Notes under the pieces: model-generated
The model's input: the letters and a program-made list of their open reading frames with translations, nothing else
What the model was told of the DNA's origin: nothing
The model's database searches: none
Translations under genes and position numbers: made by a program
Shown: piece by piece, positions 16,854 to 26,152 of the stretch
How the letters are laid out: each line of letters begins with the position of its first letter
How positions within the stretch are numbered: the first letter of the stretch is position 1
Source of the DNA: an uncultured Desulfuromonas sp.
GTDB taxonomy: Bacteria; Desulfobacterota; Desulfuromonadia; Desulfuromonadales; Desulfuromonadaceae
Length of the DNA: 64,000 nucleotides
Assembly: GCF_963678835.1 (NCBI RefSeq)
Contig: NZ_OY787469.1
Span: 186,001 to 250,000 of the forward strand
Reading direction: 5' to 3'

Positions 16854-19800
16854 TTAAAGCCCCTCATCCAGAACGTCCTGGCGGAACACCCAGCGCTGAA
16901 ACACGGTGAGCAAAGCCGGCAGAATCACCAATGATGCCAGCCAGGAGACCGCCATGATCGTCGCCAGAAAAAATCCAACCGTCTTGTAAGGCACCAGCGG
17001 AGCCAGTAACAATGGCGTAAAACCAACCGAGATGGTGATGGCATTGCGAGTGATCGCCCGGGCCGGTTCCTTGAACATCACCTTACAGGATTCCGCCCAA
17101 TTGCCATTCTGCCGGTAAAGTTCCCGCGCCCGCTGCAGAAAATGGATGGCAAAGTCGACGCTCAAACCCAATGTCAGTGACGACAGCACCGCCACCGGCA
17201 TGTCATAATCTTTGCCCGCGACGCCAATCAACCCATAGATCAAGCTGATGGTCACGGTCAGTGGAACCATCGCCAAGGCACCCCAGATTATCGAGCGAAA
17301 CAGCAACATCATCATCACCAGGACAACAACAAAACTCCCCGCCAGAGACGATAACATACCGTTGACCATTTTATCCTGCCAGACAACATTGAGGTAGGTC
17401 AGACCGGCCCAGCGGTTTTTTAACGGAACCGGCGGCGGATTGCGCTGCATATAGTCTTCAACCTGGGCAACGACGGCTTCCATATCCTGATTATCACCGC
17501 TTTTCAACTGAATCCAAACATTGGTTTCCCGGTAGTCGCGGGTCACCATGTGGAACAAGCTGTCTTTCTTTTTCATCCCTTCGAGCTGTACAAACACCTG
17601 ACCAACGGCAGACGCGGTATCCGGTACGGAAAAATGGGCCTGATTGCGCTGTTGATAGCGCTCCAACTCCTCGCCATCGGCGTCAGCGGGCGGTGCCACA
17701 TAGCTGAGTTCATACGCCGCCTTCTTCAGTGCATCAACGGCCGAAGTACTCTTGCCGACCAATCCACCCTCATTCAGCGCCTGTTGCAACCCTTCGACAT
17801 AACGCAACATTTGCGGCTGCTTGAATGGTGGAGCCGACACTTCAGCCTCCATTTCCAAAATAAAAGAAGCGAAAGATTGGCCGGTATGCTCGTCACAGAT
17901 TTTCAGCGCCGCATCCATGAGTGGATAGCCCTGCAACGTGTTATCGTTCGGCAACTGTTTAAGCAATGCAGCCAGCTCTTGCGGCACCTGCGCAGCAACA
18001 GAACCCAGATTGGCAACCAACTGCTTGCGCGTTAAACCGGTGGGGTCCATGTAATTGATCTCATCCGCAAGAACGTTCCACCCGGCCATAAGCTGGTTAT
18101 CGATTTTCTGCGCCTCAAGAAACAGCTGATGAAAACACTGATGCACATCGCATCCGTCGACGTTGCGCTGATTGGCTTTGAGTTCTTCAAGTTTGGCCTT
18201 GATGCGTGCCACCCCTTGGGGAAACTGTTCGCCAAACCGCTCCTGCACCCGCTTGCGCACCAAAGCCCGTTTCTGCTCACGGTTGCAGGCTTCCGGTCGC
18301 ACCTCGGCAAAAGTCAAATAGGCGGTATAGGTGCCGCCAAAATGATGATTGAGAACCCGGTCCGCCACCCGAATATCATGGCCACGGGTGAACCACTTGA
18401 CCGGATTGTCATTGACATTAATAGTCGAAATCCCATAGCCGGCACCCACCAGCAGCAACACCGTAACGACCAGCACGGTGCCTCCATGGCTGAAACTCAA
18501 ACGCCCCATCCCCTCCAGCAATGACGACAACATTCCGGAAGAGGGCCCATGGGGTTGCTCCAGATGCGCCCGCGACAACTTTTCTTCCGAAATTGCCACC
18601 ATGATATAGGCTGGGATAAATGTCATGCTCAACAGCCAGGCCACCGCCACGCCAAAGGCAACGTGGAGGCCAAACACCTCAACCGGGGGGATTGGGGTGA
18701 ACGCCAGCGAACCAAAACCGGCAATGGTGGTCAGGCTGGTGTAGAGCATCGGCTTAAACAGATGCCCGATAACGTAACGGATTGTTTCTTTCTTGTTGCC
18801 GAACCGATGGTAGGTATCGTAGAACTCACTGAGAATATGTACCGAATCCGCCACAGCGATCGGCATGAGAAAAATAGCGATCATGGAACTCATGATGTGC
18901 ACATCGTAACCAAGACCGATCAGCAGTCCCATGGCGCTGACAACACTGAAAATCGCCACCAGCATCGGGGCAATAATCAACGACACATTGCGGAAAAACA
19001 GCCACATCAAAAGAAAAATCGCCACCCCGGCCAACGGTGCCGAGGTCGCCATCTGCACCAGCATTTCAACGCCAAAGGTATCTTCCGCCACCGGCAGTCC
19101 GGTGATCAGCACCTGATCTTCCTGCGGCCAGTCTGCGGTTAAGGTCTGCACTAAATTTGCCACATTATAGCTGTAGGGTTTGTCGATAATCGGAATATAG
19201 AGACAGACGGCTTTGCGATCTTCCGATACCAAAGTGCCGCGATAGAGAGGATTGCTCATGGCATCCTCAGCAATCTGCCGGGCCTCCTGTTCAGTGCGAG
19301 GAGGATTTTCCATCAGATATTCGAGTTTCAACGACCCCAGTCCGGCCTGCTTGATGTTATCGACAACACTTGGCGCCATCAATTCACGTTCAACGATGGC
19401 GCTGTTGCCCTCGGCATCAAACAGATCATTGGGGTTGTGATTAAAAACGATTCCCAACAGACGCGGCCACCAGCCCTGGGGCTTGAGATCATACGTTGTC
19501 CGTTGTTGCGGTTGGCCCTGGTGGGCCGGGAGGACAATTTCTGGAAGGCCTTGCTCATTTTTTTGCAGATGGAGCAATTGCTGAGTAAGGTGATCAAGGC
19601 GGTTCAATGTCGCGACATTAAACACCCCATCCGGATTTGTTTCGTTGACAACACCGACGATGACAAAATCGTACAATGCGTACTTGTCTTTTACCTCATG
19701 GTGGAAAATCCGCACCGGCTCATCGGCTGACAGCATATTTTCCGGATCATTATCAAATGTGACCGCAGGAAACTGGATGGCAAATGCCACAACAAGGGCA

Positions 19801-19862
19801 AGGACAGTTATGATGATCAGCCAGGGTCGTTTCAGGCTGAATTGGGTAAGGGCGAACTTCAT
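16854..19862 (-). CDS. RND-superfamily transporter, MMPL/HAE3 type
   Basis: 1002 residues from the ATG at 19862, preceded by GAGGAG. It has two halves, each with one N-terminal helix, a large periplasmic loop and a five-helix bundle. The membrane motifs GYDVHIMSSMIAIFLMPIAV (first half) and LGLSVDFAIHFLQRARE (second half) carry the proton-relay acidic residues of the family. HAE3 members move hopanoids, lipids or other hydrophobic molecules from the inner membrane. It is the first gene of the operon with the LolA-like protein (64-base gap) and the beta-barrel protein. The substrate is unknown. Confidence 0.9.
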   Translation of the reverse strand: MKFALTQFSLKRPWLIIITVLALVVAFAIQFPAVTFDNDPENMLSADEPVRIFHHEVKDKYALYDFVIVGVVNETNPDGVFNVATLNRLDHLTQQLLHLQKNEQGLPEIVLPAHQGQPQQRTTYDLKPQGWWPRLLGIVFNHNPNDLFDAEGNSAIVERELMAPSVVDNIKQAGLGSLKLEYLMENPPRTEQEARQIAEDAMSNPLYRGTLVSEDRKAVCLYIPIIDKPYSYNVANLVQTLTADWPQEDQVLITGLPVAEDTFGVEMLVQMATSAPLAGVAIFLLMWLFFRNVSLIIAPMLVAIFSVVSAMGLLIGLGYDVHIMSSMIAIFLMPIAVADSVHILSEFYDTYHRFGNKKETIRYVIGHLFKPMLYTSLTTIAGFGSLAFTPIPPVEVFGLHVAFGVAVAWLLSMTFIPAYIMVAISEEKLSRAHLEQPHGPSSGMLSSLLEGMGRLSFSHGGTVLVVTVLLLVGAGYGISTINVNDNPVKWFTRGHDIRVADRVLNHHFGGTYTAYLTFAEVRPEACNREQKRALVRKRVQERFGEQFPQGVARIKAKLEELKANQRNVDGCDVHQCFHQLFLEAQKIDNQLMAGWNVLADEINYMDPTGLTRKQLVANLGSVAAQVPQELAALLKQLPNDNTLQGYPLMDAALKICDEHTGQSFASFILEMEAEVSAPPFKQPQMLRYVEGLQQALNEGGLVGKSTSAVDALKKAAYELSYVAPPADADGEELERYQQRNQAHFSVPDTASAVGQVFVQLEGMKKKDSLFHMVTRDYRETNVWIQLKSGDNQDMEAVVAQVEDYMQRNPPPVPLKNRWAGLTYLNVVWQDKMVNGMLSSLAGSFVVVLVMMMLLFRSIIWGALAMVPLTVTISLIYGLIGVAGKDYDMPVAVLSSLTLGLSVDFAIHFLQRARELYRQNGNWAESCKVMFKEPARAITRNAITISVGFTPLLLAPLVPYKTVGFFLATIMAVSWLASLVILPALLTVFQRWVFRQDVLDEGL

Positions 19863-19969
19863 AATGGGCTCCTCAAGTACAGATAGGCTACCCACAAAGA
19901 TGTACCACAATGAAATCTAATGGTCAAAATCTATATATATTAAACAATATATTATCTAATCAAAAGAAA

Positions 19970-20008
19970 TCCCCCTCTTCGGTAAACCAAAAAAAGAGGG
20001 GGGGTGGT
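19970..20008 (-). terminator. Probable terminator of cheV
   Basis: Minus-strand stem CCCCCTCTT ... AAGAGGGGG with a 14-base loop, followed by ATTTCTTTT. It starts within 10 bases of the cheV stop codon. Confidence 0.65.
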
Positions 20009-20009
20009 G

Positions 20010-20978
20010 TTACTCCTCAACCAGACAATATTTATCCACCAAGGCAACCACCTTGCTCACGTCCGGTTTGCTGGTAAAATCATCGGCGCCGACTTCAACA
20101 CACTTATGGGAGGTATTTTCATTGATCAGGCTGGAGTACATCACCACCTTGATCTGACGCAACAACTGATCTTCTTTGATGCGACGGCACAGGGCCAGAC
20201 CATCAAGCTCAGGCATCTCGATATCCGACACAACCAGAGCGGGGAGTTCCCCCTCCTCTTTGGCCTGCTGTATGGCATTCCAGCACGCCAGTCCATCACC
20301 ATAACTCTGCGCCAGGTCATAGCCCGCCTGTTTGAGAACCCGCATAATGCCCTGGCGGATAATGGCAGAATCTTCGGCAAAGAACAGTTTGACATCGGCA
20401 CGGTTTTCCTTGCGCGAGCTGCTCGCTTCAACCTCTTCATCTCCACCGGCGTAATGTTCGCCGTCGCCAAAAATCTCGTAAGCAATATGTTCCATATCGA
20501 CAATCAGGATATCGCGCTCTCCGACAGTGACGGTGCCGGTGAAACGGGGCCGATAACTCTCAAAAAACTGATCCATCGGTTTAACCTGCGACCAGGACAA
20601 CCGGTGGATCTGATCCACCCCATCCACCAGAAAAGAGATTACCTCATCGTTAAACTCGCACACCAGCACCACTTGACGCGTCTGCACCGCACTGTCCGAT
20701 GTCACTGCCACCTTGGCCGGATCAAGATGTTTGCCGATATGGTCGGCAAGACTGATCAGGGGAATGGTATCACCACGCAACAGCAGCGTTCCCAGCAGTG
20801 AGGGATGGCTGTCCGGCAGCGTGGTCAGCTCTTCGCGACAAAAAGGAACGATCTCCCTGAGTTTATGGACATTGATGCCGAACGATTGATCAAACAGATA
20901 GTATTCGAGAATCTCGAATTCGTTGGTTCCGGCCTCCAGAAGTATCCCCTGTTTGTCCTGCATTGTCGCTTGAGCCAT
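20010..20978 (-). CDS. cheV: Chemotaxis coupling protein CheV (CheW-receiver fusion)
   Basis: 322 residues. A CheW-like domain (about 20-180, with FGINVHKLREIVPF and GTLLLRGDTIPLISLA) is fused to a receiver (about 195-320). The receiver shows the acidic pocket FAEDSA, the phospho-Asp in VVSDIEMPELDG and the conserved TSKP. It links chemoreceptors to CheA and, through phosphorylation, takes part in adaptation. It is a monocistronic gene, divergent from the TRAP binding-protein gene. Confidence 0.95.
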   Translation of the reverse strand: MAQATMQDKQGILLEAGTNEFEILEYYLFDQSFGINVHKLREIVPFCREELTTLPDSHPSLLGTLLLRGDTIPLISLADHIGKHLDPAKVAVTSDSAVQTRQVVLVCEFNDEVISFLVDGVDQIHRLSWSQVKPMDQFFESYRPRFTGTVTVGERDILIVDMEHIAYEIFGDGEHYAGGDEEVEASSSRKENRADVKLFFAEDSAIIRQGIMRVLKQAGYDLAQSYGDGLACWNAIQQAKEEGELPALVVSDIEMPELDGLALCRRIKEDQLLRQIKVVMYSSLINENTSHKCVEVGADDFTSKPDVSKVVALVDKYCLVEE

Positions 20979-21038
20979 GGCTTCCTCATTCCATTTAGGG
21001 GTTAAACGATCATGTCTAAAAACTATGACACTAAAACA

Positions 21039-21233
21039 ACCGGGCCAAATTGGCCGGTGTTCATCAGGTGCGCAGTGAAAAACTCTTTTTATTTATACCC
21101 TTAGAGGCTCCATTTGCCTAGCAGAAAACGTGATAACAGCCAAGATGAAAAAAATCCCTTGACCGGGGGGATTTTCTCCCGCTAGGCTGCACCATCGTCC
21201 CCACAAATAACAGCGTTCGATTTTTTCGAACGC
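21039..21233. promoter_or_regulatory. Three hairpins in the cheV-dctP intergenic region
   Basis: Inverted repeats are visible at 21039-21059 (ACCGGGCC-AAATT-GGCCGGT), 21148-21176 (AAAATCCC ... GGGATTTT) and 21213-21233 (GCGTTCGA-TTTTT-TCGAACGC). The last lies about 24 bases before the dctP ATG, close to its ribosome site. These could be operators or 5' UTR structures for the TRAP locus; none matches a site I can name. Confidence 0.4.
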
Positions 21234-21256
21234 ATGCCACTTCAAGAGAGGAAAAA

Positions 21257-22294
21257 ATGAAAAAAGCAACGGCCATGCTCTGGCTGATCAGCCTGTTTTG
21301 CCTGATCAGCGTCACTGTTCAAGCGCGCGATTTAAACATTTTGGAACAATGGAAACCCAAGTTTGATCCTTCTGGAGCGCAATACACCTACATACTGTCC
21401 AATGTCGACCATCCGGCCATTGCCGGTATCGGTGTCGGCTATCGAATTCGCGACCGCGTCTGGGAGGAAAGTGGCGGACGGATCTATGTGGATTTTCGCC
21501 CTCTGGCTCAGCTCGGCGGCGAAAAAGATGTGGTTCGAAAAATGAAACTTGGCGCAATCCAGGGGATGCTCTGTTCATCGGTAATGGCCGCCAATGTCGC
21601 GCCAAAACTGGGCATTGTCAACCTGCCGTTCATTTTCGACAGCAGTGAAAAACTGGAAAAATTCCGCAATACGCCGGAGCTGTTTGATGACTTCAGCAAT
21701 GCGGCGCTCCGCTCCGGTATCAAGGTCATCGACTTTACCGGTTACGGCAGTTATGGCTGGGCCACCACCACCCCGGTACGGACCCTTGAAGAGGCAAAAA
21801 AAGTCAACTTCCGTATTGCCCAAGCTCCAGTCAATAAAGACAATTACCTGGCCTGGGGACTCAAGTTTACCGTGCTGCCATGGCCCGATGTTCCACAGGC
21901 ATTGCAGACCGGAGTCATTGATGGACTCGATCACACACCCATCGTGTGCAGCATTACCAAAAAATTCGACGTTGCCAAATATTTCACCGACCTCCACTAC
22001 ACCCAGGGGCTGTACATCCACATGGTCAACAAGCGTTGGCTCGACAGGCTCCCGCCGGATCTCAGAGAGGTTTTTCTCAAGGTTGTGCGCGAAGAGAGTG
22101 CCATTGCCCGTCAGAAAACCGACCTGCAACAGTCCGATCAAATCGAACAAGCCAAAAAAGAGGGCGTCCAGTTCTTTACCCTCAGTGAGGCCGACCGTCA
22201 GACCTTGAAAAGCAAGGCTCAACCGGTTTACGAAAAATGGGGCAAAAAAATCGGCGCAGACTATCTGAAAAAAGTTCAGACCGCTCTCGACTGA
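21257..22294 (+). CDS. TRAP transporter substrate-binding protein DctP, copy 1
   Basis: 345 residues with a signal peptide (to about VQA, residue 23) and the DctP fold. Motifs include GGEKDVVRKMKLGAIQGM, the Arg-containing RIAQAPVNKDNYLAWGLKF and ALQTGVIDGLDHTP. It should bind an organic anion, commonly a carboxylate, in the periplasm for the DctQM permease downstream. AGAGGAAAAA precedes the ATG. The next gene encodes a close paralogue, and a strong terminator separates them. Confidence 0.92.
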   Translation: MKKATAMLWLISLFCLISVTVQARDLNILEQWKPKFDPSGAQYTYILSNVDHPAIAGIGVGYRIRDRVWEESGGRIYVDFRPLAQLGGEKDVVRKMKLGAIQGMLCSSVMAANVAPKLGIVNLPFIFDSSEKLEKFRNTPELFDDFSNAALRSGIKVIDFTGYGSYGWATTTPVRTLEEAKKVNFRIAQAPVNKDNYLAWGLKFTVLPWPDVPQALQTGVIDGLDHTPIVCSITKKFDVAKYFTDLHYTQGLYIHMVNKRWLDRLPPDLREVFLKVVREESAIARQKTDLQQSDQIEQAKKEGVQFFTLSEADRQTLKSKAQPVYEKWGKKIGADYLKKVQTALD

Positions 22295-22316
22295 TTACCA
22301 ACCCGCCAACGCTCAC

Positions 22317-22353
22317 CCAAAACGCCCTGCCGACACCGGTAGGGCGTTTTTGT
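22317..22353 (+). terminator. Terminator after dctP copy 1
   Basis: Stem AAAACGCCCT ... AGGGCGTTTT followed by TGTAT, 23 bases after the stop codon. It is an intrinsic terminator, so the second dctP copy needs read-through or its own promoter in 22354-22500. Confidence 0.9.
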
Positions 22354-22513
22354 ATATCAAACTTTTTTCGGCATTATCAAAAAAAACACCTTATCCAAGG
22401 CTTTCCGTTGCACTACCCCGACGAGTTATTATATAAAAAACAAACGCCATTCTAAAACTACACAGCATCCACTACGTAAAATTTATCTTATGCTCAAAGG
22501 GGAGAACACGTTT

Positions 22514-23545
22514 ATGACATTGAAACGACTACCGGCACTCTTGCTGTTTATCCTGCTGCCGATATCAGCCATGGCCGGCGGCAACCCGTTGGTGAAATGG
22601 AAACCGGATTTTGATCCTTCAGGAGCCGAATACACCTATCTGCTGTCCAACGTATCCCACCCCGCTATCGAAGGCGTCGGGGTCGGTTACAGCATCCGCG
22701 ACCGGGTGTGGGAAGAGACCAACGGCCGTATCTATGTCGATTTCCGTCCGCTGTCGCAGTTGGGCGGCGAAAAGGATGTACTGCGCAAGCTGAAAATGGG
22801 CGCCATTCAAGGCATGATGTCTTCGTCGGTTGCGGCAGCCAATCTGGCCCCGAAACTCGGCATCGTCAACCTGCCGTATGTCATTGACACCTTTGAAAAA
22901 CTGGACAAGTTTCGTGAAACACCGGAGCTGTTCAAACCATTCAGTGAATGTGGTCTGAAGCAGAAAGTCCGTGTTCTCGATATCACCGGTTACGGCACCT
23001 ACGGCTGGGCCACCACCAAGCCGGTCACCAACCTCGATGAAGCCAAGGATGTCATCTTCCGCATCGCTCAGGCCCCGGTCAATGCCGATATTTACCGCTC
23101 ATGGGGGCTTAAATTCACCGCCTTACCCTGGCCGGACGTCCCGCAAGCCCTGCAAACCGGCGTCATTACCGGACTTGACCACACTCCGACGGTGTGCAAC
23201 ATCACCAAGAAATTTGAAATTGCCAAATACTTCACCGAGGTCAACTACGCCCAGGGCCTGTTTATCCACATGATCAACGAGCGCTGGCTGAAAAAACTGC
23301 CGGAAGATTTGCGCACCACGTTCCTGAGAGTTGTTGCCGAAGAGAGTGCCAAGGCACGCCAGCGTACCCGCGCTCAACAGGAAGCCCAGATCGCTGCGGC
23401 GAAAGCCAATGGCGTCACTTTTTATGCACTTTCTGCCGATCAGAAGCAAAACCTTGTCGATTTGGCGGCACCTGTGTATAAAAGGTGGGAAGAAAAAATT
23501 GGCGCAGACTATCTGGCCACTGTTCGAGCTCGTTTGGCCGAATAA
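22514..23545 (+). CDS. TRAP transporter substrate-binding protein DctP, copy 2
   Basis: 343 residues from the ATG at 22514, which follows AAGGGGAG; an in-frame ATG at 22490 precedes that ribosome site. A signal peptide (to about AMA) is followed by a mature domain closely similar to copy 1 along its whole length (KWKPDFDPSGAEYTYLLSNV, GGEKDVLRKLKMGAIQGM, RIAQAPVNADIYRSWGLKF). Ligand-contact segments are nearly the same, so both may feed the same permease with related substrates. It is the copy nearer to dctQM, from which a hairpin separates it. Confidence 0.92.
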   Translation: MTLKRLPALLLFILLPISAMAGGNPLVKWKPDFDPSGAEYTYLLSNVSHPAIEGVGVGYSIRDRVWEETNGRIYVDFRPLSQLGGEKDVLRKLKMGAIQGMMSSSVAAANLAPKLGIVNLPYVIDTFEKLDKFRETPELFKPFSECGLKQKVRVLDITGYGTYGWATTKPVTNLDEAKDVIFRIAQAPVNADIYRSWGLKFTALPWPDVPQALQTGVITGLDHTPTVCNITKKFEIAKYFTEVNYAQGLFIHMINERWLKKLPEDLRTTFLRVVAEESAKARQRTRAQQEAQIAAAKANGVTFYALSADQKQNLVDLAAPVYKRWEEKIGADYLATVRARLAE

Positions 23546-23570
23546 GCTCCAACGCATAGCGAACAGCCCA

Positions 23571-23604
23571 ACGGCCGGAGGACTCCCTCCGGCCGTTTTT
23601 ATTG
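23571..23604 (+). terminator. Terminator/attenuator between dctP copy 2 and dctQ
   Basis: Stem ACGGCCGGAG-GACTC-CCTCCGGCCGT followed by TTTT, 26 bases after the dctP stop and about 40 before dctQ. Partial read-through here would give more binding protein than permease, a common need in binding-protein-dependent transport. Confidence 0.88.
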
Positions 23605-23640
23605 CGCCCTGTTATCACCTCATCGTTGCGGGACGACCTT

Positions 23641-24159
23641 ATGCTAAAAAAAATTTTCCGCCGTATTGATGCCACATTCTCCTTTGTCGAAGATTGGTCA
23701 CTGCTGATTGTCGTGGCCGTGGCTCTGTTTTCCGGACTTCTCAACATCATTTTGCGCAAAGCCACGCCTTACAGTCTGTACTGGTCGGACGAAGTGATTC
23801 GCAAAGCGATTTTCTTCTGCACCTACATCGGCTGCAGCGCTGCAATTAAGCAACGCGCGCTGATCCGGATCGATGCCGTCCCGCAAATCATTCCGGTGTC
23901 GCGCAAATTTTTCAATGTTATCAACCATCTGTCGGTGCTGATTTTTTCCGGCATGCTGACCTGGCTGGGCTGGAAGATGATGGTCGAAGTTCGCGCCGAC
24001 GAATTCGCCACCACGGCAACGTTGCAGATTCCTGAGTGGTACTTTTACGCAGTACTGCCCATTGTCGGGGTGATGATGTTCATTCGCACCGTCATGTTGC
24101 TGACCGAGGATGTCTTCAACCTGTCCGGCGACGACACCCAGGAGGCCGCCAATGGATAG
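23641..24159 (+). CDS. TRAP transporter small permease DctQ
   Basis: 172 residues from the ATG at 23641 (MLKKIFRRID); the open frame starts earlier but runs through the terminator hairpin. There are four membrane helices, with the family motif YSLYWSDEVIRKAIFFCTYI near the second. DctQ pairs with DctM to form the permease. It overlaps dctM by 8 bases. Confidence 0.9.
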   Translation: MLKKIFRRIDATFSFVEDWSLLIVVAVALFSGLLNIILRKATPYSLYWSDEVIRKAIFFCTYIGCSAAIKQRALIRIDAVPQIIPVSRKFFNVINHLSVLIFSGMLTWLGWKMMVEVRADEFATTATLQIPEWYFYAVLPIVGVMMFIRTVMLLTEDVFNLSGDDTQEAANG

Positions 24160-25447
24160 CATGCAACTGATGATGATGGCGCTGCTTCTCGGTGCCATGG
24201 CGGCCACAGTTCCGGTGTTTATGGCTCTGTTCTTTACCGGTCTGGCAGGGCTGACCCTGATTGTCGGCATCGATCCGCAGATCGTTATTGAGATCCTTTA
24301 CCGCAGCATGGACAAATTCGCCCTGATCGTGGTGCTGTTTTTCGTGCTGTGCGGCAACATTATGACCACGGGCAGCATTGTTGAAAAACTGATCAAAACC
24401 GCTGACGTACTGGTTGGCTTTTTGCCCGGCGGCCTAGCCATGGCCGGCATTCTCGCCTGCGGCTTCTTTGGTGCCATTTCCGGTTCCACCGTTGCCACGG
24501 TGGTGGCCATCGGCGGTTTCATGATTCCGGCATTGATTGATCACGGCTACGATGAGCAATTCAGCATTGGAGTCATGACCACAGCGCCAATTCTCGGCGT
24601 AATCATTCCACCGTCCATCGCCATGATCCTCTATGCGATGATCACCACCGACTCGCTCGAGGCGCTATTTCTCACCGGCTTCATCCCCGGTTTCCTGATT
24701 ATGGCCGCGATGTCGCTCTATGCCTGGTGGGCATGCCGCCGACATGGCATGACCCGACGTCCGCGTCCACAGTTTAAAGAGGTGGTCTCGGTGCTGCGCC
24801 AAAGCATTTGGGCCCTGATGCTGCCGGTGATAATCTTCGGTGGTATCTATTCAGGAATTTTTACCGCCAATGAAGCGGCGATCGTTGCCTGCGTGTATGC
24901 TTTTATCGTCGAGCTGGCCATTCATCGCGACATGAAGGTACGAGACATCAAAAAAGTCGTGGTGTCATCTGCGGTGACCTCATCAACACTGTTGGTCATT
25001 GTTGCCGGTGCGTCGGTGTTTGGCGAATATCTCACCTTTGAACAGATTCCCGATCAGATTGCCCAGGCAGCGGTGAGTAACTTTGATTCGCCCTGGTCTT
25101 TTTTGCTGGTCGTCAATGTGTTGCTGCTGTTCGTCGGCATGTTTATGGATATCATCTCCGCCACCATCATCCTCACCCCGATCTTTCTGCCATTGCTCAA
25201 CCAGTTCGGCATCGACACCCTGCATTTCGGCCTGATCATGACGCTGAATCTGGGCATCGGTTACTGCACACCGCCATTAGGGGTCAGCCTGTTTATCTCC
25301 GGTGCGGTGGCCAATCGCAGCATGCTGTATGTGGCACGAGCCGTCTTGCCTTTTCTGGCGATTCAGATTGCAATTCTGCTTCTGTTGACGTTCTGGCCCG
25401 ATCCGGTGCTCCTGCTGCCACGATTGGTGTTCGGTTACGGGCAATAG
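24152..25447 (+). CDS. TRAP transporter large permease DctM
   Basis: 431 residues from the ATG at 24152, with GGAGG six bases upstream inside dctQ. About 12 membrane helices form the sodium-coupled elevator. Typical motifs are GFFGAISGSTVATVVAIGGF, APILGVIIPPSIAMILYAM and LNLGIGYCTPPLGVSLFI. It transports the ligand delivered by DctP across the inner membrane. Confidence 0.94.
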   Translation: MDSMQLMMMALLLGAMAATVPVFMALFFTGLAGLTLIVGIDPQIVIEILYRSMDKFALIVVLFFVLCGNIMTTGSIVEKLIKTADVLVGFLPGGLAMAGILACGFFGAISGSTVATVVAIGGFMIPALIDHGYDEQFSIGVMTTAPILGVIIPPSIAMILYAMITTDSLEALFLTGFIPGFLIMAAMSLYAWWACRRHGMTRRPRPQFKEVVSVLRQSIWALMLPVIIFGGIYSGIFTANEAAIVACVYAFIVELAIHRDMKVRDIKKVVVSSAVTSSTLLVIVAGASVFGEYLTFEQIPDQIAQAAVSNFDSPWSFLLVVNVLLLFVGMFMDIISATIILTPIFLPLLNQFGIDTLHFGLIMTLNLGIGYCTPPLGVSLFISGAVANRSMLYVARAVLPFLAIQIAILLLLTFWPDPVLLLPRLVFGYGQ

Positions 25448-25474
25448 TCCGCTTCCCCTTTTCAGGAGGTCGTT

Positions 25475-25900
25475 ATGTCGTTTAAAATTCTCGTTCCTAT
25501 CTGTGATGGTGTGACAAGTAAAGCGACGGTTCAGGCTTTGATTGACCATAAAGATCAGTTCAACACACCGATCACCCTGCTGCACGTCGTCAATCTCGAC
25601 AAGATGGATTACCGTATGATTCCTGACTTTCAGATTGATATGGTGCGCCAATACGCCACCAAAACCGGCGAAAAGTTTCTTGCGGAGCAAACCACGCTGC
25701 TGCAGAACGCCGGGCTGGAGATCATTGCCCGGATGGAAACCGGTTCACCACGTGATACCATCTGCCGGATAGCCAATGACGAGAATTTTTCGCTGGTGGT
25801 CATTGGCCGCCATTCCAGCGGTGAAATCCGCGATGTGCTGTTCGGCTCGGTGTCCAATCACGTTTTGCATGGCGTAAAATGCCCAGTCCTGCTATTCTAA
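25475..25900 (+). CDS. Universal stress protein (UspA family) of the TRAP locus
   Basis: 141 residues with a single Usp domain. The ATP-binding signature is near the C-terminus (VIGRHSSGEIRDVLFGSVSNH). TCAGGAGGTCG precedes the ATG. It lies 27 bases after dctM. By analogy with Halomonas TeaD, which binds ATP and regulates the TeaABC TRAP transporter, it may tune transport rather than serve general stress. Confidence 0.9.
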   Translation: MSFKILVPICDGVTSKATVQALIDHKDQFNTPITLLHVVNLDKMDYRMIPDFQIDMVRQYATKTGEKFLAEQTTLLQNAGLEIIARMETGSPRDTICRIANDENFSLVVIGRHSSGEIRDVLFGSVSNHVLHGVKCPVLLF

Positions 25901-25945
25901 AGGCTCTAACTATCAACGAGCCCGAAAGAATAGGAGCACTTAATA

Positions 25946-26032
25946 ATGGATTCCATCTGGCCTCTGTTGGGCATTGTGGCGATCTGGTTTGTTCTCAACC
26001 GCTGGGTATTTCCTAAAATCGGTATGGGCTGA
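25946..26032 (+). CDS. 28-residue single-helix membrane peptide
   Basis: The frame MDSIWPLLGIVAIWFVLNRW then VFPKIGMG is preceded by TAGGAGCAC seven to eight bases upstream. It consists of one hydrophobic helix flanked by Trp, Asn and Arg and a short basic tail, typical of small bacterial membrane peptides. It follows the Usp gene by 45 bases and is followed by a terminator, so it is probably the last gene of the TRAP operon. I recognise no named family. Confidence 0.6.
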   Translation: MDSIWPLLGIVAIWFVLNRWVFPKIGMG

Positions 26033-26102
26033 GGTCCACAGCAGTGCGACCTTCCCGTGCGGAAGGACAAGAAAAAAGACCCGTCAGAATCTGAAGAAGA
26101 AT

Positions 26103-26141
26103 AAAAAAAGCCCCGCATTTCGCGGGGCTTTTTGATTGAGG
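26103..26141. terminator. Bidirectional terminator between the TRAP operon and the adhesin gene
   Basis: The stem AAGCCCCGC / GCGGGGCTT is flanked by AAAAAA on the left and TTTTTGATT on the right. It can end transcripts from both the TRAP operon (plus) and the adhesin gene (minus), whose stop codon is at 26153. Confidence 0.93.
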
Positions 26142-26152
26142 GTTTAAGAAAA

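Noticed and set aside
16854..19862. RND transporter as a multidrug pump of the AcrB type
   Set aside because: It is about 1000 residues but has the MMPL/HAE3 motifs and LolA-like and barrel partners, with no periplasmic adaptor or TolC gene as in AcrB operons.
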